Assembly (NCBI RefSeq): GCF_027921745.1
Contig: NC_079238.1
Location: forward strand, 3,224,001 to 3,288,000
Direction: 5' to 3'
Source of the DNA: Schizosaccharomyces osmophilus
Taxonomy: Eukaryota; Ascomycota; Schizosaccharomycetes; Schizosaccharomycetales; Schizosaccharomycetaceae
DNA: 64,000 nt
The position numbers and the translations under genes were made by a program. The notes beneath the pieces were generated by a model. It did no database searches. It was not told where the DNA came from and saw only the letters and a list, made by a program, of their open reading frames with translations. This document shows positions 49,187 to 57,924 of this stretch, piece by piece (the first letter of the stretch is position 1; each line of letters opens with the position of its first letter).

Positions 49187-49699
49187 TAGACTGACTACAG
49201 AACCGCAGAACTTTAGCAATTCCATTTATGTTTGATGAACTTTCTAATATATAGATGTACTAGTTTTGTTTATGATTATTTTTTTTGGTAGGTTGATTAA
49301 CATCCTTGATATATTTCCTATAAGGCTATATACCTTTGGTTTTTCAAGAACCTACTTCCTTGTCTGTTTTGAATAATATAATCATCCAGTTTTACAAAAA
49401 AAAATAAGAATACGTTGATAAGTCCTATAAAATTCTTGCATACTAATTTTTTTTCATTTACCAGATCAAATCTTACATGTTTCTTTTTTCGATCCTTGTT
49501 TACTAGAGTAGTGTAGTAGTCCAATCATTAACTTGTACAACGAATTTTACCAAGGATCAGTAAACGAAGCTAGTATGTGTCTACAATTTCCAATATCAAA
49601 GGTGTTCGCGCTTACTACACTAGACAGTAAAGATTGCTTTATTTATTATAGAAAACGGAAGGGTTCAATTGAGAATTGAAATCTAATAATCTGACATTC
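49187..49699. other. Intergenic, rev7 / prp28
   Basis: 513 bp. AT-rich flank with several T/A runs; no gene supported. Confidence 0.4.
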
Positions 49700-51694
49700 A
49701 TGTCCTCTAGAGCGCCGATTCCATCCCTCGAGGAGATTGTTAGAAACAAAAGGACTCGCGAAGAACGAGAATCCAAACCAAAATTTTTATCTAAAGCCGA
49801 GCGAACACGTTTAGCTCTTGAACGAAGGCAAAAAGATGTAGAACAAACCAAAAGCAGGCGAGCTACAGAGTTGTCAAACTTAAAGAATGGAATAATCAAT
49901 CAGTACGAAGACGGGGCAAACGATTCTGGATCTGAAAGTAAGAGGGATAAACTCGAATCATCAACACAAGTGAGCAATGCAAGTAACTATGAAAGCTCTA
50001 CAGATGAAGGTTTCGCTGCTGCTGTTCGACAAAGATATATGGGCATCCAACCCCAACCTCAAAAGAAGCGACGAAGAAATGCAGAAAAAAAGTTCGTTTT
50101 TGACTGGGATGCAACGGATGATACAATGAAGGATGCAGATTTTTCCGTTTCACCTGAATCGACGATTGCTGTCTTTGGTAGAGGAAAACTAGGGGGCTTT
50201 GATGAGAAATCTATAGAAAGCGTGAAAGAAAGATCAGGATTAATTCAACGGTTATTACAAGGATCAGATGAAGACAAAAAAAGAGCACATGAACTCTTGC
50301 ACTTGCACGAAAGAAAATCCCGTAAAGTTGATTGGGATGACGTCCCTTGGAGAGAAAAACCTTTGGAAGCTATGAAGCCTCGTGACTGGAGAATTTTAAG
50401 AGAAGACTACAACATCTCCATGAAAGGAGATGATGTACCTAATCCTTTGAGAAACTGGAAAGAAGCCAACTTACCCGGTGAACTTATGAGTGTGTTAAAG
50501 AAAAATAATTATAAGGAGCCAAGTTCTATTCAACGTGCCTCAATTCCCGTTTTACTACAAGGAAAAGATTTGGTTGGAATTGCTGAAACCGGTAGTGGTA
50601 AAACAGCAGCTTTCATGATTCCTCTGGTACAGACTATACTGAAATATCCTCCTTTGGATGAAACTAATTTGCATCTTGGACCGTATGCGATTGTACTAGC
50701 ACCTACACGTGAGTTGGCTCAGCAAATTCAAGCCGAGGGAAACAGATTTGCCGAACCTCTTGGTTTTCGCTGTGTTTCTGTCGTTGGTGGTCATGCTTTT
50801 GAAGAGCAATCTTTTCAGTTAAGTCAAGGCGCTCATATTGTTGTTGCTACCCCTGGACGTCTAATCGATTGTCTTGAGAGAAGAGTTTTTGTTTTGAGTC
50901 AGTGTTCTTACGTTGTCATGGATGAAGCCGATCGAATGCTAGACATGGGTTTCGAAGAGGATGTGAATAAGATTTTGGAATCTCTTCCTTCGTCAAATAA
51001 TTCCGATAAAAATGCTATCATCCCTACTAGCGAGAGTCAACCTTCATCAATGCGTCGAACCCTGATGTTCAGCGCTACTTTACCTCCGAGGGTTGCACAT
51101 CTTGCGCAACGATATCTCAACAATCCCACGCTATTGACTATTGGTAGTATTGGTCAAGCTGTTGACAGAGTTGAGCAAATAGTTGAAATGGTTTCTGACG
51201 ACTCAAAACGCATGAAGCGTCTTGAGGAACTTCTTGAATCCGGTAAATTTGCTCCTCCTATTATCGTTTTTGTAAATTTGAAAAGAAATATTGAGGCTAT
51301 TTCTAAACAATTGAATACATTAGGTTGGCACGCTGTTACACTTCACGGTAGTAAAAATCAAGAACAAAGAGAAAAAGCTATTGAACAACTACGTGGTGGA
51401 ACAGCTGATATTTTGGTTGCTACAGACATCGCTGGCCGTGGTATTGATATACCCAATGTATCTCTAGTACTTAATTACAATATGGCTAAAAGCATTGAGG
51501 ATTACACCCACAGAATTGGACGTACAGGTCGTGCTGGTAAATCTGGTGTTGCGATTACATTTTTAGGTTCCGAGGATGAAGATGTCTTTTACGATCTTAG
51601 GGTAATGTTATCAAAAAGTGCCAAAGCACGTATCCCTGATGAATTGAAAAATAACGAAGCTGCTTTTTCGAAGCACGCTCCTATCACCCAGTAG
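49700..51694 (+). CDS. prp28: U5 snRNP-associated DEAD-box helicase Prp28
   Basis: A single exon of 664 aa. The ATG at 49700 is the first in frame. The charged N-terminal extension begins with the conserved PIPSLEEIVRNKR block and includes KFVFDWDATDDT and a basic RKVDWDDVPWREKPLEAM region. The helicase core then has motif Q, AETGSGKT, PTRELAQQI, TPGRL, DEAD, SAT, RGIDIP and HRIGRTGRAG. Prp28 swaps U1 for U6 at the 5' splice site during spliceosome activation. From memory the S. pombe gene (about 662 aa) is on chromosome III, so its place here marks a difference in gene order. DDX23-type N-terminal blocks argue against Dbp or Ded1 helicases. Confidence 0.93.
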   Translation: MSSRAPIPSLEEIVRNKRTREERESKPKFLSKAERTRLALERRQKDVEQTKSRRATELSNLKNGIINQYEDGANDSGSESKRDKLESSTQVSNASNYESSTDEGFAAAVRQRYMGIQPQPQKKRRRNAEKKFVFDWDATDDTMKDADFSVSPESTIAVFGRGKLGGFDEKSIESVKERSGLIQRLLQGSDEDKKRAHELLHLHERKSRKVDWDDVPWREKPLEAMKPRDWRILREDYNISMKGDDVPNPLRNWKEANLPGELMSVLKKNNYKEPSSIQRASIPVLLQGKDLVGIAETGSGKTAAFMIPLVQTILKYPPLDETNLHLGPYAIVLAPTRELAQQIQAEGNRFAEPLGFRCVSVVGGHAFEEQSFQLSQGAHIVVATPGRLIDCLERRVFVLSQCSYVVMDEADRMLDMGFEEDVNKILESLPSSNNSDKNAIIPTSESQPSSMRRTLMFSATLPPRVAHLAQRYLNNPTLLTIGSIGQAVDRVEQIVEMVSDDSKRMKRLEELLESGKFAPPIIVFVNLKRNIEAISKQLNTLGWHAVTLHGSKNQEQREKAIEQLRGGTADILVATDIAGRGIDIPNVSLVLNYNMAKSIEDYTHRIGRTGRAGKSGVAITFLGSEDEDVFYDLRVMLSKSAKARIPDELKNNEAAFSKHAPITQ

Positions 51695-51931
51695 TCATTA
51701 GCATTTTATAAATACTTTTTTGAGGCCTGTATGTTATTTATTTGATAACTTGATTTTAGTAATGAATAGAACAACTTTTGAAGAAAGCAAGCAGACATTC
51801 CGCTCAGCTCAACTTATTTACTTAACAACAGAAAACCTACCATATTCAAATTAATAAATAAGAAAGTTATTATATTTCCAACCTTAAAACGAAAGAATGC
51901 ATGTTTACCTAAAAATACCGTAAATAGTACT

Positions 51932-53266
51932 TCATTGCAGTCGCAGAAGACTTTTTGAATTTTCATATACCAAATATGAAATAGCCACGCTAGGAGCGAC
52001 TTTGAGTAAATTAGGCGCTAAACCCTTATATAAAGCTCCAAATCCCTCCTTCTTGGTGGTCTTAAAAAAACAATCAACGAAACCATTATATGAAGCACGA
52101 TGACCAGGAGTGCCTTGCGTCTGAAGCCGTGTACGTAATACGTTCAAAGGGAAAACCAAAGTAGCTCCTATGCTACCGGAAAGTGCGCCGAAAACCATCA
52201 CCAATCCATTTGGCAGTTTTACATCCTGAGGATCCATGTTGTCTTTGCTTGAAAGTATACCGATCCAAGTCTTCTTCAAGCCTTCAAAAGTTCCTAAATC
52301 CGTGGCACTGTAGGGGAACATACCCAGTACCCCAATCAGTATTCCCCTATAGTAACCTCGTACACCATGCGATTTATACAACTGCTTCATATTTTCAAAA
52401 ACAACACTTTGTCCTGCTTTTTGGATACTATAATCACTGCACTGAATCCGAAATTTTAACGTATCGACTGGATAAATAAAAAACTGAGCAACCGTTCCGG
52501 CAAACCCACCTGCTAGATATGAATAAAGGGGATTATGTTGTTGAGTACTAGAAATACCAAAAAGAGTTTTCATAGCCTCATATGAACCAAATTTTATTGA
52601 TGATTCTGGCATGACCTTTAAAACGTTGATGCCATTCCCTACAAAAAAACCTCGAATTCCACTTCGACTGTAAAGACTCTTACTAGTATGTAATAATGTA
52701 GAGAACGGATATTTGGAAGATGGCTTTGAACATGTATCGGAAATCAACATTACTTTTAAACGATCCAAGGGAGCTGTGCACGTACGAGACACGATGCCAG
52801 CAATGCCACCGCTAAAAAAGTAGCCCATTCCATTCATAACATCATGGCTTAATAAAAAGTCACCATCTGGAAGGTTTTGTAACCTATGGAATAGAAGTTT
52901 CATATGTGGGGTATCATGCATCCAACTTTGTGGAATTATGAGGTTTTTATGATTATCATGATGAGAGGCATGAATTTTCCAATACCCATGTTTTGGGAAA
53001 TGATTTTGCTGCTGTTTTTGAACCAACTTTACGCCATGAATTGCTCGCTTCTATTTTTATAATTGTATTTAGCAATAGTTCCATTTCAAATAACTTACCA
53101 GCTCAGTTTCGTCCAAAAAGGATTGGCAATACAAATCTCTACATTTCAACAGGACGTTTATAAAATTAGGATCATGAAGTTTTCCTGGGTAAACATTATC
53201 TTTTAAAGTATTTAATCCACATGGAAGAGGACTTTGTAAAGGATTTTCAATTGTTTCTATTCGCAT
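51932..53266 (-). CDS. Mitochondrial carrier, ATP-Mg/Pi (SCaMC/Sal1-like) subfamily
   Basis: Two exons on the minus strand: 53099-53266 and 51932-53050, giving 428 aa. The intron has GTAAGT and TAG ends. The first 130 residues are an N-terminal extension that in this subfamily derives from the Ca2+-binding EF-hand region; no complete EF hand is visible. Three solute-carrier repeats follow with signatures PLDRLKV, YPVDTLKFRIQ and FPLNVLRTRLQ. The first repeat is preceded by SGGIAGIVSRTCTAP. It probably exchanges ATP-Mg for phosphate across the inner mitochondrial membrane. The apparent loss of EF hands makes calcium control uncertain. Its tail is close to prp28 (237 bp between stops). Confidence 0.9.
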
Positions 53267-53441
53267 CCTTCCATGTCGATTTTTGGTGTGTATTATTGGA
53301 GAGTGGTAGTTAGAAGAAACTTATACCACTTCTCCAACAACCTCTTGTAATGAAATTATCATTATAGATGAAATAGCTTTTTATTTATAACCTTACTTGT
53401 ATACTAAAATTAATTGAAGGCAAGATTTATGTTTGGCATTT

Positions 53442-54555
53442 ATGTCAGGAAATTATTGGTCTTCTAGTCAGTTGTAAGTTGTTATTTGAGGTGTGTTTGT
53501 TTTGTTTTTAATCCTTTATTCATATCACATTTGAAAGGATATTAAATGTGATGAAGGTTTTTGGATTGAATTTGTTTGTGAAACATACACGCTGGGAACG
53601 AGAAACAATTACATTGAAAGTGTTTCCATTATGGTCTTTAAAAGAGGTCTCTTATATTCTTTTCTTTGGAGTTTAAAGAGACTTAGTTCTTGATGAAGTG
53701 ATTGTGCCCAACGAATGATCAATGCGTGGATATCTTTTGCAGCCTTCTTCAGCACTATACCCTCTCTTTTTCAGTTCTAGTAGTCTACAATTTACTAACC
53801 TTTAAGGCTACAATTCTACTTACCAGGGAAGCATAAGTTGTCCGAGACCAATGCCTTTAGTGAAGAATCAATTGTGCACTGGAAACGTAAGTTTGGATCG
53901 ATGCATGGTTATATGTGTGGGATACTCTAACTAGGCAAAGGAATTCAGGAGATTGGGGATAAAATTGGGCTCAACCAAAGGGTTTTGGCGACTGCTTCCG
54001 TCCTTTTGAAGCGATACTTTTTAAAGAAAGAAGAAAAAATCGAGTATACTTTGGAGCAATATGTTTCGGCTTGTGTATATTTGGCCTGCAAAGTAGAAGA
54101 GAGCCCAGTTCATATTCGGACGATTTGTAACGAAGCAAATGTACTCTGGAGTTCGTCGCTACCGATTGACAGATCTCAAGTAGCCGAATTGGAGTTTGAG
54201 ATTATTTCTGTATTGGAAGCGTATCTTATTGTTTACCATCCCTATCCGACTTTAGAACAGATCTTTCGAGATGGGTTGATTACGAAAACCCAATTGCAAT
54301 TAGCATGGTAAGACAAGTTTCAATGATTGGTACTAATGGGTTGAAAGGAATATCGTGAACGATTCATACGCTACTGATTTATGTCTTTTGGTTCACCCTC
54401 ACCAAATCGCCTATGCTGCCTTGATATTAAGTTGCTGTGATGACGAACACACGATGAATCGACTGGTAGATATACTAAAGGCGTCTGACCCGTTGAAGAT
54501 TGTTTTAAGTATTCAAGCTTTACTGTCTATTTACTACCAGGATGAAAGGGGTTGA
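53442..54555 (+). CDS. srb11: Cyclin C / Mediator CDK8-module cyclin Srb11 (one exon unresolved)
   Basis: Firm exons: 53442-53473 ([11 protein letters not shown]), one ending at 53886 (start 53827 or 53838; [15 protein letters not shown]), 53941-54307 and 54348-54555. The core reads [41 protein letters not shown] and [15 protein letters not shown], with INVNDSY-type [20 protein letters not shown] made by splicing. It matches S. pombe Srb11 (228 aa) closely. Phases show that at least one short exon encoding the rest of the first helix lies between 53474 and 53826. One candidate, 53645-53685, keeps the frame to 53827 but has a weak GTTCTT donor. Both supported late introns use AAG acceptors. 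Srb11 pairs with Srb10 in the Mediator kinase module. Confidence 0.88.
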
Positions 54556-54949
54556 AGTCTGAATGCATGTGTTGACAAGTACAGAGTGGTGTATTTTAAT
54601 AAATTGTCCAAGTCCAATTGTCCTTTATCACTGAAGATGATATGCGGGAATCATTGTATATTGCGACGACCGTTGAGGACGTGCGTGTGGATTACGATTT
54701 ATGACTATAGTTGAGCACTGCAGCTAGAAAGATACCATGTATGGTTGAGAGAGTCCTCTCGACGAGAGCCACAAAGAAAGGAAGTAGGTTAAGAAGGAAA
54801 AAGAAAAATTGTTGAACAAAAAGAATACGAATGTTATAATTTCTAGAGAAAAGATGCATTCTACGTAACATGATATCACCAAGGACATTATCATTCATGC
54901 CAGAGAAAGAAATAGACAAACAGGTTTTTATCCTCATGAAACAAAAGGA
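54556..54949. other. Convergent intergenic region, srb11 / trx2, with inverted-repeat copy
   Basis: 394 bp. It contains the left copy of a 75-bp inverted repeat (54732-54806). No gene is supported; the minus-strand open frame 54692-54937 runs through the repeat. Confidence 0.5.
54732..54806 (+). repeat. Left arm of 75-bp inverted repeat flanking trx2
   Basis: This is the reverse complement of 55619-55693 with 4 mismatches in 75. It contains the short palindrome CTCTCGACGAGAG and a purine-rich end. The arms lie in the trx2 3' flank and promoter side, with about 810 bp between them. Confidence 0.93.
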
Positions 54950-55411
54950 TTATGAAGTTTCGTATTTTGCAAGAAGACCGTTGATTGCGCGAATATCAGC
55001 ACCAACGATTCGGTCCAATTCTTGACCCTTTTTAAATAGAACCACGGTAGGTAGTGCGTAAACCTCATTTGTTTGGGCAAGTTCAGAGAATTTGTCGGCA
55101 TCTACGGCAACAAAAGAGGATTTAGAATGGCTATTGCTCAACTTTTCCAAAAGAGGGCTAAGAAATTTACAGGGTCCACACCAGTCGGCATAAAAATCTA
55201 CAACGGTGACTTTGTCATCGCTAAAGAAAGTCAATTAGTATGTTATAACCGATAGATCGACTTACCTGATTTTTTGGGCATAATCCTCCATGGACTTGAC
55301 GTGTTGAACTTGTTTCAAGACAGAAGAATTCATGAACGTTCTGTGTGCGAAACCAGTCTTGATATGGCTTAAGGGACGAAGTCCTCTTGAAAAGCGATAG
55401 AAGGAATTCAT
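54950..55411 (-). CDS. trx2: Mitochondrial thioredoxin Trx2
   Basis: Two exons on the minus strand: 55266-55411 and 54950-55220, giving 138 aa. The N-terminal 30 residues are Arg/Ser/Phe-rich without acidic residues (MNSFYRFSRGLRPLSHIKTG), a mitochondrial presequence. The thioredoxin fold follows, with the active site WCGPCK in VVDFYADWCGPCKFLSPLL and the cis-Pro loop ALPTVVLFKKG. It reduces disulfides in the matrix. Intron: GTAAGT donor, ACTAAT branch site, TAG acceptor. Trx1-type cytosolic thioredoxins lack the presequence. The gene sits inside a pair of inverted repeats; see findings. Confidence 0.94.
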
Positions 55412-55618
55412 TTTTTGGAAAGGATTACCAAGTTGGAAACAGCTGTAATTTGGTTAAGGAAAGTTGTGAATCCCAGGAGCAACAGAGAGGCATAATCATA
55501 ACACCCTTTAGAATTATATGTATGGTTGTACTGAGGTTTTATAGTATCGCTTCTTTTGAATCCTAATCCTAAATTTAATCCTACTTTGGTCAAGAGTAGG
55601 ACGGATGAGAGCTTTTCG

Positions 55619-55693
55619 TTTCTTTTTCCTTCTCAGCCTACTTCCTTTCTTTGTGGCTCTCGTCGAGAGCACTCTCTCAACCATAAATGGTAT
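55619..55693 (-). repeat. Right arm of 75-bp inverted repeat flanking trx2
   Basis: The partner of 54732-54806, in inverted orientation (71 of 75 bases identical by eye). It lies 208-282 bp upstream of the trx2 ATG. Homology stops sharply on both sides. Confidence 0.93.
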
Positions 55694-56138
55694 TGCATTA
55701 TAGGAGGATAATAGAATCACCAACTCTGGGAACTTCCGTAGGTAAGGTAGCAAGCAACTCTTTTTGTTGAGGTAATCGTTGTTCTTCAGGAATATGATAG
55801 TATAATATAATAGAAAAGACAAACGTATAGCAATCCTCAGACTTTTGCAACATCCCACTTGTTTCGTTGGCTACTTTCCCTACCTTTTGCATGGTGGGGG
55901 GAAGTCCTTTCCTTCCTTCCTTCTTGTACCATCCCACTGACCCCCATGTAGTTCTTTTCTCCATCGATTAGTAGGAAGGGAGTCATCCTGGGGTGTAAGC
56001 ATAGGCAATGCAGCGCTGTCCCCCAAGCTGTCTATCAAACCGAAGAAGAGTACACAAGGGAAGGGTATATATTAGAAAATAAATTCGCCGTCCAAGAAAA
56101 TTTCCATCATCAAGTAAACATATTCTTACAATACAGTA

Positions 56139-56163
56139 TAAAATAAAATAAAATAAAATAAAA
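56139..56163. repeat. (TAAAA)n short tandem repeat
   Basis: About five copies of the pentamer AAAAT/TAAAA. A simple-sequence repeat of no clear function. Confidence 0.85.
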
Positions 56164-57656
56164 CGTAACAAAACAGCCAGCATCCAACATTCCATTATTT
56201 CCGTCTCGTTCTTCTTCCTACCAAACATCCATGGGAATCGGATCCCTCGTCAAAGCTAGAACTATACAGCCATTCTAGAAAGGCTCGTCAGGGCTTTGGC
56301 TAATCCTTCCTTAAATTTTCCAACCAATTAGCTAGTCCTAGGACTCCTTCAATATCAGCCTTCTCACACACTTTTACCATACCTAGACGAATAGATTTTT
56401 CTGTAGAGTGCCTATGCCGATTCCTTTCCCATAGTACCGTTCCTTTCCTCTTAGTAAAAAAGAAGGATCCTCGTTAAAAGAATATAACGTTCAGAAAACC
56501 GGGTTCGTATGTTGCTGTTTCTGAAGCGAACAGCCTTACGTCAGTACGTTCTTGTGGAGGCACCAGTTAATGAAGCTAGTTGTATTTGTGTTACCCGGAT
56601 TACCCATTCAGGTTCAGTCATTTGTTTATCAACCTTATTTCATTGGGTCGGTACTCGATGATTTGTCCATGCTGAATCCTATTCGAAGTAGAACCAAACG
56701 GTATCTCGACCCCATTTCTTTGAAAAAGAGAAAGAAAAAGGTTTTCTTTAAAAGTCGTTTCCTTTTGTCTTTTGTTATTATTTGTCTCTCTCTTTTCCTC
56801 TTTTCGTTGTTGCTTATTTCCTCCTTTGTGGAACCGCTAGCGTTTACTCATTATATCGGCTTCGTCGCTTGCATCATCTTGGGATAGTGAAACCCAGTTG
56901 GTTCGTACTTTGTGAGATTCTTCATTGTTATTTGTTACCTGTTACTTGCGTACCTGTTTCCTGCTACCTCAGCCGCGTGCGTGTGTATACATATCGCCAG
57001 TCGTGTCGTTACTCCCGTCATTATAAGTTGGTTTGGGATTATCAACCTTTCCTTTACAAACCCCAAATTAAGATCCACTTGTTTATTTGAGGGTGAATCC
57101 ACTTTTCTATACCAGAAAACGTATTCGTCCTTTCTCTTTGAACTCGGTATGTTTTTTGTTTTTATTTCCTAGACAGCTTGTCGTCGATTCTTCTGTGGCC
57201 TCTTTCGTTTCTATAGATTTCTGGCTTTCCAATGGATCCCATAAATCCAGCCATGGAATGGATATAGAACGAGCTTGAATGGTGTTGGAAATGGTATGCA
57301 TGTTTTTCGTGTAGTCTGTTTCCCAGAGGAAAACTCTTTGTTATGCAAAATTTCCCTTTTCGCCCGTTCCTCGCTCCTTCCATTGGTCCTGAATGTTATG
57401 AAGACGAATGCTTCCATTCAGGCGTGTGGATGGGTTTCTGTTTTCTAAGGAAAGAGAGGGTCCCAGCACAGTTTCCATGAATCGATGAAAGCGATAGGAT
57501 TCCACTCGTAAGGATCCATTGTTACTGACATTGTTTCTTTCTAGATTGGTAGTAATCAACTTTTTCTTCTCTTACCGGTTTAATCCATTTCCTGTTTACT
57601 AAAGCGTCGACTGAATGGTTCCGCGGGATTTTTTATCATATTGAACTCGAACTCTC

Positions 57657-57664
57657 TATATAAA
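57657..57664 (+). promoter_or_regulatory. TATA box of kgd1 (candidate)
   Basis: TATATAAA about 260 bp before the kgd1 ATG, followed by a C/T-rich leader. It is the best TATA match upstream of this gene. Confidence 0.5.
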
Positions 57665-57924
57665 CTCCTCTCCCCCCTTGTTAATTTCCTGACGTTTCTT
57701 TCAAGTATCCGTGTAAACTGATACAGTTCTTGTTTGCATCTCCTACATACAATTCTGTATCTTTTGCTTATTTAATTCTCCTTGCATCTTGTCGAGCTCG
57801 ATTTTTCTCCAACTTAACGACCTTCAACCACATCTGTCTCTTTCAAGTTTACTTTCAAACCCCTCTCAAATTTCAGATTTTTCTTACCAACTGACTACTC
57901 TCTAAAGAAGTTACCCAGTTCACC

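Larger units (their letters stand above)
55412..57924. other. 2.5-kb intergenic region, trx2 upstream / kgd1 promoter
   Basis: The longest gap in the window. It contains the right repeat arm (55619-55693), a (TAAAA)n run near 56139-56163 and the kgd1 promoter with a TATA box. One plus-strand frame, 56570-56887 (105 codons, Lys/Arg-rich middle, two hydrophobic C-terminal segments), has an ATG but no recognisable homolog. I do not call it a gene. CCAAT-type sequences occur at 56324-56328 and, inverted, at 57382-57386, compatible with HAP/Php control of kgd1. Confidence 0.4.

Noticed and set aside
54692-54937. Minus-strand 81-codon frame downstream of trx2
   Set aside because: It runs through the inverted repeat and has no family match; the repeat explains the sequence better.
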